Positions 31,492 to 40,560 of a stretch of 64,000 nucleotides of DNA are shown piece after piece (positions within the stretch are counted from its first letter, which is position 1; each line of letters starts with the position of its first letter). The translations under genes were made by a program, and so were the position numbers. The notes beneath the pieces are model-generated. The model had not been told where the DNA came from. It did not search any database and worked only from the letters and a program-made list of their open reading frames with translations. Source of the stretch: VXMT01 sp965204835 (GTDB lineage: Bacteria > Chloroflexota > Dehalococcoidia > UBA2979); the NCBI GenBank assembly GCA_965204835.1, contig OZ242017.1, forward strand, positions 1,984,001 through 2,048,000, given 5' to 3'.

Positions 31492-32235
31492 ATGGTCGAG
31501 CCAGGGCAGCAAGTCGTCATCGTGACCGGTAGCACGGTCGGCATCGGCCGCGCGATCGCCGGGGAGTTCGTCGCGCACGGCTGGTCGGTCGTCGTCAACG
31601 CCCGCAACGCCGACGAGGTCGCGGCCGTCAGCGCCGAGCTCGCCGGCGGCGGCGGCACGGTGCTCGGCATCCCCACCGACGTCACCGACCCCGACGCGGT
31701 CGCGGCGATGGTCGAGCGCACGACGAGCGAGCTGGGTCCCATCGACGCCCTCGTGAACAACGCCGGCATCCCCGGCCCGGTCGCCTTCGCCCAGAACGTC
31801 GAGCCGCACGAGTTCCTGGAGGTGCTGCGCATCAACCTCTGGGGCGCGTTCCTGTGCGCGAGGTCGGTGATTCCCGGCATGATCGACCGCGGGGCCGGGC
31901 GCATCATCAACATGACCGGCGGCGGCGCGGCCACCGACCGGCCGCTGCGCGGCGGCCTTCCCTACGCCTCCTCGAAGGCCGGCGTCGAGGGCATGACCCG
32001 CAACCTCGCCCTCGAGCTGTCGCGCTTCGGCGTGACGGTGAACGCGATCCAGCCCGGCCGCATCGCATCGCGCGGGTTCCCGGAGCTCGAGGGCGACGCG
32101 CGCCGCGGCGTGCAGTTCGTCAGCGCGGAACCGGCGGGTCGGCTGGCCGTGTGGCTGACCTCGGACGAGGCTGCCAACATCACGGGCGAGACGATCGACG
32201 CGCAGGCGTGGGACGCCGAGCGGCAGTCGCGATAG
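31492..32235 (+). CDS. Short-chain dehydrogenase/reductase
   Basis: 247 residues. NAD(P)-binding TGSTVGIGRAIAGEF, NNAG, and the catalytic YASSK (with upstream Asn/Ser positions INMTGGG in place of the common ISS). VNAIQPGRI and ITGETIDAQAW close the domain. An oxidoreductase of unknown substrate; a missing canonical catalytic Ser (TGG instead of SS) should be noted. ATG 31492 is used, but a GTG at 31483 is nearer a GGGAGGG site. Divergent from the mutase operon. Confidence 0.85.
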   Translation: MVEPGQQVVIVTGSTVGIGRAIAGEFVAHGWSVVVNARNADEVAAVSAELAGGGGTVLGIPTDVTDPDAVAAMVERTTSELGPIDALVNNAGIPGPVAFAQNVEPHEFLEVLRINLWGAFLCARSVIPGMIDRGAGRIINMTGGGAATDRPLRGGLPYASSKAGVEGMTRNLALELSRFGVTVNAIQPGRIASRGFPELEGDARRGVQFVSAEPAGRLAVWLTSDEAANITGETIDAQAWDAERQSR

Positions 32236-32331
32236 AGTCTGTCCGCAGCCGTCGCGTGCTGGCTAGGCGACGATGGCGGCGGCTACCAGTCTGCCCGGGG
32301 CCGACCACCCCAATTTCGACATGAGGTGAAC

Positions 32332-32778
32332 ATGCACTACGCCAGGTTCGCGGCGGTGTTCGTCGTGTACGCGGTGATCGACATCGCGTGGAACGTATCG
32401 CCGATGGCGATCGGCATGTACGAGCGCCTCCACGAGGCGAGCGGCAGCGACGTGCTCCTGGACGACTTCGGCAGGCAGCCGGAGACGTGGGGCGCGGCCC
32501 AGGGACTCGCCTTGCTCGCGTTCTTCGGGCTGATCGCCCTCGCCAACAGCCACCTCGCAGTTGAGCCGGCGCTGCGCGAGAACAGCCTCGCGAAGGCAGT
32601 ACGGAACAGTTTCGTCCTGGGCTGCGCGGCGTACGCCACCTACATCGTCCCGATCTACGTGACGTTCGCCACCTGGCCGGGCGCCCTCGTACCGATCGAC
32701 ATCCTCATCGGCGGGCTGCTGAGCCTCGTCACGTCGACCTCCGTCACCTACGTGACGCTCCGTCGCAGGGACGCGTAG
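32332..32778 (+). CDS. DUF2177-family membrane protein
   Basis: 148 residues, four predicted membrane helices. The start VYAVIDIAWNVSPMAIGMYERL and internal FVLGCAAYATYIVPIYVTFATWPG then IDILIGGLLS match the DUF2177 pattern (Y-x-x-D-x-x-W ... Y-x-x-Y ... N-x-A-x-x-x-x-W ... D-x-x-x-G). Function unknown. GAGGTGA lies just before the ATG at 32332; a GTG at 32326 is an alternative start. Followed by a strong hairpin. Confidence 0.8.
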   Translation: MHYARFAAVFVVYAVIDIAWNVSPMAIGMYERLHEASGSDVLLDDFGRQPETWGAAQGLALLAFFGLIALANSHLAVEPALRENSLAKAVRNSFVLGCAAYATYIVPIYVTFATWPGALVPIDILIGGLLSLVTSTSVTYVTLRRRDA

Positions 32779-32803
32779 CGCCGGGCGCACGGGCACGAGC
32801 GAG

Positions 32804-32825
32804 CCGAGGGCGCATCGCCCCTCGG
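32804..32825. terminator. Hairpin terminator between convergent DUF2177 and DUF1801 genes
   Basis: CCGAGGGCG and CGCCCCTCGG pair around CAT with one bulged base. It could serve both strands; no U-tract. Confidence 0.5.
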
Positions 32826-32921
32826 TGCGCGCGTGACCTCAGGGAGTGGTGAGCCGCCGGCGGCAGCATCGCACGGACCGCCGTCGTGGCGCCGCGGCGC
32901 TAGCCCTCGCGTGCTGCGGCG

Positions 32922-33395
32922 CTAGCGGAAGCCGTCCCAGCCGGGCACGGCGGCGGCCTGGCGGATCCACTCCGCCATCTGCTCCTCGTCGTACTCGCCT
33001 TCGAGGATGTTGACCCAGCGCTCGTTCGGATCCTTGCCCGAGAGCGGGGGCGGCGGCTGCAGCGCTCCGCCCTGGAAGAACGTGACCTTCAGGTGGCGCG
33101 TGAAGACGTGCGTGCTCAGGAACCACCCCTGCCCCTCGACGCCGTAGAACGGCGAGTTCCACCGCACCGCCTTCCGCACGCCCGGCACGGTGCGTTCGAT
33201 GAGCTCATCGAGCCGTCGCCCGAGGTCGCGCTTCCAGCCGGGCATGGCGGCGATGTAGGCCTGCACCGGGGCGTCCCCGTCCCCCTTCGGGACCTGCGGG
33301 TTGCCACCCGAGAGGAGCACCGGGGTGCCGTCGGGGTTCCGGGGGATGGGCCACTCCGAGGCCTCGGGTGACGGGGTGGGCTGCTGCTTCGCCAC
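32922..33395 (-). CDS. DUF1801-domain protein
   Basis: 157 residues. PKGDGDAPVQAYIAAMPGW, VRKAVRWNSPFYGVEGQGWF and HLKVTFFQGGALQPPP are the DUF1801 (YdhG-like) core of about 110 residues, a fold related to iron-scaffold/chelate proteins but without proven activity. A Pro-rich N-terminal extension SEWPIPRNPDGTPVLLSGGN precedes it. GTG start with GGAGGG. Monocistronic by appearance. Confidence 0.8.
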   Translation of the reverse strand: MAKQQPTPSPEASEWPIPRNPDGTPVLLSGGNPQVPKGDGDAPVQAYIAAMPGWKRDLGRRLDELIERTVPGVRKAVRWNSPFYGVEGQGWFLSTHVFTRHLKVTFFQGGALQPPPPLSGKDPNERWVNILEGEYDEEQMAEWIRQAAAVPGWDGFR

Positions 33396-33608
33396 TGCGG
33401 CCCTCCGCGCGCGCTTCGTCGTCTCCGGCTCCGCGTCGAGGAGCCATCGCCGCGCCCAGTGTACGGGCGAGGCATCGACAGGCGCCGCGCCAGGTTCGCC
33501 CGAGACGCAACAGCACCGGGGAGGTGGAGAGTCCGCGACGGCCCGCCGCGCTCAACCCTGAGGGACCGAGGCCGTCACGCACATGACCGCAACGGCGTCA
33601 GCGACGTC

Positions 33609-34727
33609 CTACTGTTGGACGACCGCGGGCAACGTCAGCACCTGGTAGACCTCCTCGGCGTTGAGGCAGTCGAAGAGGCTGGCGGCTTCGTTGCCGAGTT
33701 GAGCGAGCTCGCTCTCGTCCAGCTCGTCTACGTCGAGCGTGCCGAACCCGAGCGCCAGGATGTGCGGGCTATCCGCTACGAGGGTGGCCATGCACACCCC
33801 GGCCTCCGCGCGCAGCCCATCGACCCTCGATGCACTGAAGGCCGCGAAGAGCGCCGTCTTGCTCTCCAGCGTGAGGCAGTCGAGCAGGGACGCCGCTGGC
33901 CCGAACACTTCCGTGACGGTCGCGCCCAGCAAGGATTCGAACAGGTCCTCGCCGATCCTGTCTCGTATGCAAGACACCTCCTCCTCGGGGAGCAACGCGA
34001 CGATGTCCTCCCCGGTGAAGGTGTCTTCCTGGTCCAGTCTCGTCGTGAGGCCGACGAGCACGCTCACCTGGTCAGTCACGTCGAGGCAGTCGAAGATTTG
34101 CTTGGCGGAGGCGAACAGCGCATCCGTGTCGATCTCCTCGAATGCCGGGCGCAGCAACTCGAACCTGACGCGAACGACATCGGGGTTCGCCCGCGCGCCA
34201 GCGATGCTGCACGCGCGCGCCTCGGGGTCGTTTCTGCCGTGATAGGAGTCGACCAGTACCAGGCCCATGAGCACGAGGTTGTCGTCGGTGAGGCAACGCA
34301 GGAAGGAACCCGCGCCCGAAGTCCCGACTTCCCCAACGAGCCTCTTCACCGGGAGGCCCAGCATGGCTCCGTAGAGTTGCTCTCCGATCGCGGCGCGGAG
34401 GCAGTCTCGCTCGTCCTCGGAGATGCGCGCCATGAGTTCGCGACCCGTCGTGGCGTTGGTGAGGAACAGGTCCTCGAGTGATTCGGCCGACTCCGCGGGT
34501 GGGGTTGGCGACGGGGCCGGCGACGCGGTCGGGCTGGGTGTCGGCGACTCGGTCGGGCTCGGTGCCGGCGTCGGGGTGGGGGTCGCCGTAGCCGGCGATG
34601 CCGTCGCCTGCGTCGCGACCGGCGTCGGCTCGGGTTCGTCGTCGGACTCGCACGCTGCGGCGATCACGGCGACCGCGAGCGCCACGATGACGATGGCGCG
34701 CCGACTCGACCTGAGTGTCTCAAGCAC
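33609..34727 (-). CDS. Predicted lipoprotein with two tandem all-helical repeats
   Basis: 372 residues. Signal peptide with lipobox IAAAC (Cys about 26), a Pro/Thr/Ser linker to about residue 80, then two homologous units of about 130 residues. Both begin CLRAAIGEQLYGAMLG / CIRDRIGEDLFESLLG, continue with FLRCLTDDNL / LLDCLTLESK, and end with IFDCLDVTDQVSVL / LFDCLNAEEVYQVL. Each unit keeps four cysteines at matching spots, likely disulfides. I recognise no known family. GTG start with TAGGTT 5 nt upstream. Confidence 0.8.
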   Translation of the reverse strand: MLETLRSSRRAIVIVALAVAVIAAACESDDEPEPTPVATQATASPATATPTPTPAPSPTESPTPSPTASPAPSPTPPAESAESLEDLFLTNATTGRELMARISEDERDCLRAAIGEQLYGAMLGLPVKRLVGEVGTSGAGSFLRCLTDDNLVLMGLVLVDSYHGRNDPEARACSIAGARANPDVVRVRFELLRPAFEEIDTDALFASAKQIFDCLDVTDQVSVLVGLTTRLDQEDTFTGEDIVALLPEEEVSCIRDRIGEDLFESLLGATVTEVFGPAASLLDCLTLESKTALFAAFSASRVDGLRAEAGVCMATLVADSPHILALGFGTLDVDELDESELAQLGNEAASLFDCLNAEEVYQVLTLPAVVQQ

Positions 34728-34732
34728 GTCTC

Positions 34733-34738
34733 AACCTA
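34733..34738 (-). promoter_or_regulatory. Possible -10 box of the repeat lipoprotein
   Basis: TAGGTT ending 5 nt before the GTG start on the minus strand; same layout as other predicted leaderless starts. The 281 bp from 34728 to 35008 hold no gene that I can see. Confidence 0.35.
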
Positions 34739-35008
34739 CCCGCCACTCGTGAGCCTGAATAGACGCCTCATGAGCGACTCGACAGGCGATTCTGAAAGCA
34801 GACTATATCCGTAATATGCGCCCGCTCACAAGACTCGGTATCAGGTCATGGACGTCACGCCCGGCCGGCCGTGCCGGACTGTCGCAGTCGGGTGTGAGTC
34901 CGCCCGCCGTCGTCGCCGACGCCGAGGCCGTGAGCCCCCCGGCACGTCGTGGTGCTCGCTGTCTCGTGCGGCGCTCGTCTGAGATTGGGGCAGTCCGTCG
35001 CCGGGGGG

Positions 35009-35085
35009 TGGTGGGCGATGAAGGACTCGAACCTTCGGCCTCCCGGGTGTAAACCGGACGCTCTAGCCACCTGAGCTAATCGCCC
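35009..35085 (-). tRNA. tRNA-Val (TAC)
   Basis: 77 nt with encoded CCA. Anticodon TAC in loop TTTACAC; acceptor GGGCGAT/ATCGCCC pairs fully. Stand-alone gene with its own promoter candidate. Confidence 0.94.
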
Positions 35086-35121
35086 CCGCGCCCACCGCGA
35101 TCACCTCGCGGCGGCCTCTCG

Positions 35122-35151
35122 ATGCTAGGCACCGAGGGATCGAGGGGTCAA
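35122..35151 (-). promoter_or_regulatory. Candidate promoter of tRNA-Val
   Basis: Minus strand: TTGACC (35146-35151), 18-bp spacer, TAGCAT (35122-35127). Predicted start near 35115 gives a 30-nt leader, unlike the two other lone tRNAs. Confidence 0.5.
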
Positions 35152-35357
35152 CGCGGCCCGTCGCCGGGGCGCGGGTCGTCCGGCTCGCCGCGCAGCAGGC
35201 CGCCCAGCCCGATCACGAACCACAGGTAGCCGAGGATGAGCACGGCCTCGAACCCGAAGCGCGCCATCCCGCCGACGTACGCCTCGACGAGGTCTCCACC
35301 GACCCAGAGGTTGACGACGAGCGCGCCAAAGACGAGAAGATGACGCCACAGCCCCAC
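35148..35357 (-). CDS. Small hypothetical membrane protein
   Basis: 69 residues with two hydrophobic segments (about 5-22 and 38-56) and a charged Pro/Asp/Gly tail. GGAGG lies 5 nt before the GTG start, which supports it being real. Its stop overlaps the -35 of tRNA-Val. No family recognised. Confidence 0.5.
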   Translation of the reverse strand: MGLWRHLLVFGALVVNLWVGGDLVEAYVGGMARFGFEAVLILGYLWFVIGLGGLLRGEPDDPRPGDGPR

Positions 35358-35395
35358 GGTGGCCTCCGGGTCGCCGCATCAGCGTACAGGACGCC

Positions 35396-35947
35396 ATGCC
35401 CGCGAACGATCCGGCCCCCCGCGGGGTATCCCCGCATGAAACACCCCACGCGGAATCCCTGCCCGTCGAGACCCTCGACGCCCTCACCCTCGCGGAGATC
35501 GAGGAGGCAGCGGGCGAGCTGCATCGCCGGATCGCCGCCGCGCTGCGGGCCATCGGCGAGTTGCGCGCCGATACGCCCGGGGCGGACGAGCGGACGCCGC
35601 GCCGCGAGGTCGCATCCCTCGCTGCGACGCTCGAGCTGGCGGGCGTCGTGCTCGCGAGCATCGCCGCGGGGAGCGACGCCACAACGGCACGCGTCGACCG
35701 GCGCCCGGAACTCGTGGCTGCGGTGATGTACGCCGCACCCTCGATCCCCGCCCTGCTCGGCCGGGTCGAGCAGGACCGCCGCCTCGTCTCGTCGCTTGCC
35801 CGCGCGCTCGAGTCCCGGCTCGACGAGGAGCACTCGACGCCCTGGGGTGAGCAGCCGCTGCGGCGTGTGCTGGTGGACGTGTTGCTGGGTGAGGGAGCGC
35901 GCTGCGCGATGGCCCTCGAGTCGCGGCTTGCCGAGGGGTCTGCCTGA
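35396..35947 (+). CDS. Hypothetical helical protein
   Basis: 183 residues, mostly predicted alpha-helix (for example LTLAEIEEAAGELHRRIAAA and EVASLAATLELAGVVLASI), no signal peptide or membrane span, no motif I know. It ends 6 bp from the convergent NYN gene. Codon use looks like the host. The opposite frame is also open but its composition is shadow-like. Confidence 0.6.
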   Translation: MPANDPAPRGVSPHETPHAESLPVETLDALTLAEIEEAAGELHRRIAAALRAIGELRADTPGADERTPRREVASLAATLELAGVVLASIAAGSDATTARVDRRPELVAAVMYAAPSIPALLGRVEQDRRLVSSLARALESRLDEEHSTPWGEQPLRRVLVDVLLGEGARCAMALESRLAEGSA

Positions 35948-35953
35948 CGGGGG

Positions 35954-36796
35954 CTACTCGGTGTCGGGCAGCACGACCGAGACGAAGTACGACGAGAAGC
36001 CCTGGCGCACCGCGCGGCGCAGGTCCTCGCGCTCGCGCAGCGGCCCGAACTCCACCTCGGCGGCGCGCAGCATCGGCGCGTCGACCTCGACGGGGATGCC
36101 AGGGAGGCGCTCGGTGACCTGGTGTACCTGGTCCGGGTACGCCTCGCTCAGCCACAGCTCGCAGTAGCGCGTGCCGAAGCGGCGGGCGCGCTCCTCCTCC
36201 GAGGCGTCCCAGTCCTCTTCGTCCTCCGAGGGCGGGACGTACGGACGCGGCATGTGCTGGACGTCGCTGAAGTACGGCTCCCAGAACTCCTCTTCGAGCA
36301 CGATGTGCTCGTCGCACTCGTCGATCAGCGCGAAGGACTGGCGGCTCCCCTCGATGGGCGGCGTCCCGAGCAGCACGACCTGGATGCCGAGCGACTGCGC
36401 GGCGAGGACGGCCTCGCGCAGATCCTCGTCCCCGGTGAGCAGGTAGGCGGTCGCGATCGCGCGCTCCCGCGCCAGCGTCAGCAGATCGAGCGTGATGAGC
36501 GTGTCGACGCCCTTCTGCTGGCCCTGGATCACGCGGCCGAGCCGGAGCTTGAGCCGCGGCAGCGCGCCGATGCGCCGATGGTCGGCGGTGGGCTCACCGT
36601 GCGGTCCGGGAGCGCCGTCGTACCAGTAGGTGCGGAGCTTGGGGAGACCCGAGTGCTCCTCGACGTAGTCGCTGAGTGCGTCGTGGACGGCCGCGTAGTC
36701 GCAGTCGATGTCCTCGCGGTGGTCGGCCCCGAGCACCACGCCGCCGGCTCCGAGGAGCAAGTAGCCCGCATCAATCAACAACGCCGAACGATCCAT
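35954..36796 (-). CDS. NYN/LabA-type PIN-like domain protein
   Basis: 280 residues from the ATG at 36796. The N-terminal 165 residues have the NYN pattern: SALLIDAGYLLLGAG with the first acidic residue (Asp9), KGVDTLITLDLLTLA with the second acidic cluster, and YLLTGDEDLREAVLAAQ with the third, then LGIQVVLLG. NYN domains are metal-dependent ribonucleases. A C-terminal part of about 110 residues (acidic SEDEEDWDASEEE then WLSEAYPDQVHQV) is unassigned. TATGAT ends 6 nt before the ATG. Stand-alone; RNA target unknown. Confidence 0.8.
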   Translation of the reverse strand: MDRSALLIDAGYLLLGAGGVVLGADHREDIDCDYAAVHDALSDYVEEHSGLPKLRTYWYDGAPGPHGEPTADHRRIGALPRLKLRLGRVIQGQQKGVDTLITLDLLTLARERAIATAYLLTGDEDLREAVLAAQSLGIQVVLLGTPPIEGSRQSFALIDECDEHIVLEEEFWEPYFSDVQHMPRPYVPPSEDEEDWDASEEERARRFGTRYCELWLSEAYPDQVHQVTERLPGIPVEVDAPMLRAAEVEFGPLREREDLRRAVRQGFSSYFVSVVLPDTE

Positions 36797-36802
36797 GGCT
36801 CG

Positions 36803-36808
36803 ATCATA
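36803..36808 (-). promoter_or_regulatory. -10 box of the NYN gene, predicting a leaderless mRNA
   Basis: TATGAT, 6 nt upstream of the ATG on the minus strand. No ribosome-binding site can fit in the gap. Confidence 0.55.
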
Positions 36809-36840
36809 CACGGTTATGGAAGCGGCGTTATGACGAGGAG

Positions 36841-36869
36841 TGGACACCGCGTGCCCATTCGTTTGAAAT
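36841..36869 (+). promoter_or_regulatory. Candidate promoter of tRNA-CAT
   Basis: TGGACA (36841-36846), 17-bp spacer, TGAAAT (36864-36869), 7 nt before the tRNA. Predicted +1 falls on or beside the mature 5' nucleotide. The spacer and -10 overlap a small inverted repeat (CCCATT/AATGGG). Confidence 0.5.
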
Positions 36870-36876
36870 GGGAGGT

Positions 36877-36951
36877 GGCAGGGTAGCTCAGAGGCAGAGC
36901 AGCGGACTCATAAGCCGTCGGTCGCCGGTTCGAATCCGGCCCCTGCTACCA
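36877..36951 (+). tRNA. tRNA with CAT anticodon: elongator Met or Ile2
   Basis: 75 nt with encoded CCA. Loop CTCATAA. It lacks the initiator GGG/CCC anticodon stem. The acceptor stem starts with G1-U72, and the anticodon stem has an A-G mismatch at 31/39 (GCGGA/GCCGT). Either elongator Met or the TilS substrate tRNA-Ile2; the sequence alone does not decide. Confidence 0.88.
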
Positions 36952-36973
36952 AGACCCTCCAGCCTGCACGCCC

Positions 36974-37717
36974 CTACCCCGCCTCGGCCGCCACCAAGCG
37001 GTAGCCGAGGTCCACCGCCTCGCGCTCCCGGAGCGCGCCGAAGCGCCGCTCCCACTCGCCGCTCGCGATGTCCGCGTCCAGCCGCGCGAGGCCCCGCTGG
37101 AGCTCGTCGTCCGGCAGCAGCACGAACCCGGACATCGCGGCCCGCACGCCGGCGTCGAGGTACGCGGCGGGTTCGCGCCACCACGCGCCGAGGAAGCCGT
37201 CGGAGCAGTCGTGCGGTACCGGCAGGGGCCAGGCGCGCCCACCCGTCTCGGCCACCAGGTCGTCGAGCGGTGGGAAGCGGCGACGGTCCATCTCGAGGAT
37301 GCCGGGGAAGTACTCGAGCAGCCAGAAGCCCGCGCCCGCCTCCGGGTCCCACGTCACGAAGACCACGCGCGAGGTCGTGACCCGCTGCATCTCGGCGACG
37401 CCCGCGCGCCACTCGCCCCAGTGGTGGATCGTGAGCACCGCCATCGCGGCGTCGAAGGAACGCGCGGCGAACGGCAGCGCGTCGGCCATGGCGCGCACCA
37501 CCGGCGCGGCGGACGTGCGCTGCGCGATCATCTCGCGCGAGGGCTCCACCGCCACGACGTGCGCGCCGTCGGGCTCGTACGACCCCGCGCCGGCGCCGAC
37601 GTTGAGCACGCGCTCCGCGCCGCCGAGCGCGTCGAGGATGCGTCGGGCGATACGGGGGTCGGGCCTGCGGGTCGTGGCGTAGCCGCGCCCGATGCGGTCG
37701 TAGATCGGGCTCGTCAC
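36974..37717 (-). CDS. SAM-dependent class I methyltransferase
   Basis: 247 residues from GTG 37717. SAM-binding motif I VLNVGAGAGSYEP, motif II VVAVEPSREMIAQR, then ALPFAARSFDAAMAVLTIHHW, the UbiE/COQ5-like methyltransferase_11 pattern. Substrate unknown. The start overlaps the leucine dehydrogenase stop as GTGA; longer upstream frame is out-of-frame reading of that gene. Ends 23 bp from the tRNA. Confidence 0.87.
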   Translation of the reverse strand: MTSPIYDRIGRGYATTRRPDPRIARRILDALGGAERVLNVGAGAGSYEPDGAHVVAVEPSREMIAQRTSAAPVVRAMADALPFAARSFDAAMAVLTIHHWGEWRAGVAEMQRVTTSRVVFVTWDPEAGAGFWLLEYFPGILEMDRRRFPPLDDLVAETGGRAWPLPVPHDCSDGFLGAWWREPAAYLDAGVRAAMSGFVLLPDDELQRGLARLDADIASGEWERRFGALREREAVDLGYRLVAAEAG

Positions 37718-38892
37718 ACCACTCGCGCGCCCGCGATGCGATTCTCGACGCGGCGCTGCGCGGCCTCCGCGGTCGAGATCGCGAGCCGCTCCGACATCTC
37801 GAGGATCTCCAGCGTCGTCGAGTAGACGTCGGCGGCGATCGCACGGGCGCGCTGCTCGCTGTAGCCGTCGAGCTCGACAGCGACGTTGATCACGCCGCCC
37901 GCGCTCACGACGTAGTCGGGCGCGTAGAGGATGCCGCGCGCGGCGAGGAGCTCGGCGTCCTCGGGGTCGTGCAGGAGCTGGTTGTTGGCCGCGCCGCAGA
38001 TCACGCGGCAGCGCAGCCCGGGGATCGAGTCTTCGTTGAACACGCCGCCGAGCGCGTTGGGCGAGAGCACGTCGCACGGCTCGTTGTAGGCGGTCGAGGG
38101 GTCCAGCACGTCGGCGCCGATCTCACCGGCAAGCCGCTCGGCCCCTTCCTGCCAGACGTCGGCGACAGCGACGCTCGCGCCACCCTCGGCGCACGCGCGC
38201 GCCACGCGGCTGCCGACCTTGCCCACGCCAACGACGACGATGCGACGGCCCTCGAACGACTCGTCGCGGAACGCGACGCGCAGCGCAGCGCGCATGCCGA
38301 GCAGCACGGTCTCGGCGGTGAGCGCCGAGGTGTCGCCGCTCCCGCCGCGCTCCGGCGAGGCGCCGACCACGTAGCTGGTCAGCTCGGACAACGCATCGAG
38401 GTCCGCCGTCGTCGTGCCGACGTCGGTCGTCGTGATGTAGCGGCCCTCGAGGCGGTCGACGGCGCGGGCGTAGGCGGCGAGCTGCTCGGGGGTGCGGTCC
38501 GCCGGGTCGCCGATGACGGCGGCCTTGCCGCCGCCGAGGTCGAGGCCGGAGACGGCCGACTTCGCCGTCATCGCCATCGAGAGGCGCAGGACGTCGCGCA
38601 GCGCCGCCTCTGCGTCGTCGTACGGGTACCAGCGCGTGCCGCCGAGCGACGGTCCGAGGGCGGTCGAGTGGATGGCGATGATCGCGCGCAGGCCCGACGC
38701 GGCGTCGTGGTGGTACAGCACCTCCTCGTAGTGGAGGGTGTCATACGCGGACGAGGTCGCGGCGCCCGCGCTCCCGTCCAGGAACTCGACGTTCGTCCAG
38801 TGCACGAACGCCCGATCCGCCTCGTTGGGCGGGCCGAGCAGGCGTTGGAGGATGGGGCGGTCGGAGTCGAATACGGAGCTATCGATCGTCAT
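37714..38892 (-). CDS. Leucine/valine dehydrogenase (Glu/Leu/Phe/Val family)
   Basis: 392 residues. N-terminal catalytic domain with GPSLGGTRWYPY, MTAKSAVSGLDLGGGKAAVIGDP (catalytic Lys residues) and TTTDVGTTTADLD; C-terminal NAD domain with VVGVGKVGSRVARACAEGG and CGAANNQL. Oxidatively deaminates branched-chain amino acids to 2-oxoacids, a source of propionyl-CoA for the mutase route encoded nearby. TATCCT lies 6 nt before the ATG and there is no ribosome site. Leu versus Val versus Phe specificity is not resolved. Confidence 0.93.
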   Translation of the reverse strand: MTIDSSVFDSDRPILQRLLGPPNEADRAFVHWTNVEFLDGSAGAATSSAYDTLHYEEVLYHHDAASGLRAIIAIHSTALGPSLGGTRWYPYDDAEAALRDVLRLSMAMTAKSAVSGLDLGGGKAAVIGDPADRTPEQLAAYARAVDRLEGRYITTTDVGTTTADLDALSELTSYVVGASPERGGSGDTSALTAETVLLGMRAALRVAFRDESFEGRRIVVVGVGKVGSRVARACAEGGASVAVADVWQEGAERLAGEIGADVLDPSTAYNEPCDVLSPNALGGVFNEDSIPGLRCRVICGAANNQLLHDPEDAELLAARGILYAPDYVVSAGGVINVAVELDGYSEQRARAIAADVYSTTLEILEMSERLAISTAEAAQRRVENRIAGARVV

Positions 38893-38898
38893 GATCTC

Positions 38899-38904
38899 AG
38901 GATA
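38899..38904 (-). promoter_or_regulatory. -10 box of the leucine dehydrogenase gene, predicting a leaderless mRNA
   Basis: TATCCT, ending 6 nt before the ATG on the minus strand; identical hexamer and spacing occur at 44891. Confidence 0.55.
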
Positions 38905-38931
38905 GCCCAGCGCACCTCTAAGGCCCGAGTC

Positions 38932-39819
<888 letters not shown>

Positions 39820-39906
39820 CGCACGACCTCCCCGCCTCGCATCACCGCTTGCCGCGCGCCAGCGTAGCACCGGCGCGACCTGAGATGGCCCGTGGGCGGG
39901 CCGCGT

Positions 39907-40560
39907 CTACCCGGCGACCAGCGCGGGCCGGGCAGCGACGAACGCCGCGGTCCGAGGGCCGAGCGGCGGCTCGGCCCCCGCGAGGTCGGCGACGGTGTCG
40001 ACGTCCCGCTCCAGCGACGCCAGCCGCAGCACGGCCACCGACCGGCCCGCCTCGCGCGCCGCGTGCTCGTGCGTCCCGGCCGAGCCCGGCCCGTACGCCG
40101 GCTCGATGGCGTCGGGCGGCCGCAGCCCGAGCAGTCCCGTCCCGCCGTCCAGCGACGGCGCCACGACCACCTCGTGCGTCGCGAGGGCGTCGAGGGCGGC
40201 CCGCACATCGCCCGCCTGCGCGCGGGCATGGTCGGCGGGAACGACGGCTGCGGCTCCCGCCGCTCGCACTTCCTCGGAAGCAAGTGCGAGCCGAACGGCC
40301 TCGTTGTAGCCGACGCCCGCGTCGATAAGCAGCGTGGCGCGCGCGACGGCCGCGGCGGGCTCGTACTGCTCGTCGGGCGTCACGACGAGGAGCGGCCCGT
40401 CATGGGCTCCGCGCACCGCCTCCAGCACGTCGCCGAGCATGGCGAGGACGAGCGCGGCGCGGTCCTCGTCGGACAGCACGTCGCCGAGCCGCGACTTCGC
40501 GGCCGCCAGCGCCTGCACGGGCACGATCACGCACGGGCCGCCGGCGTCGCTCGCCTGCAT
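39907..40560 (-). CDS. cofC: Phospholactate/phosphoenolpyruvate guanylyltransferase CofC (FbiD-like)
   Basis: 217 residues, nucleotidyltransferase fold. Starts CVIVPVQALAAAKSRLGDVLS, then LVLAMLGDVLEAV, DAGVGYNEAVRLAL, VVPADHARA and VVAPSLDGGTGLLGLRPP, the CofC signature. It activates 2-phospholactate or PEP with GTP for F420 assembly. Its start overlaps the cofD stop by one base (TGATG), so the two are coupled. The first enzyme's true substrate in bacteria may be PEP. Confidence 0.9.
   Translation of the reverse strand: MQASDAGGPCVIVPVQALAAAKSRLGDVLSDEDRAALVLAMLGDVLEAVRGAHDGPLLVVTPDEQYEPAAAVARATLLIDAGVGYNEAVRLALASEEVRAAGAAAVVPADHARAQAGDVRAALDALATHEVVVAPSLDGGTGLLGLRPPDAIEPAYGPGSAGTHEHAAREAGRSVAVLRLASLERDVDTVADLAGAEPPLGPRTAAFVAARPALVAG

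Noticed and set aside
34728..35008. Possible promoter or small gene around the TATATCCGTAATATG segment near 34803-34817
   Set aside because: AT-rich and promoter-like, but the only short frame downstream runs into tRNA-Val antisense and has no support.
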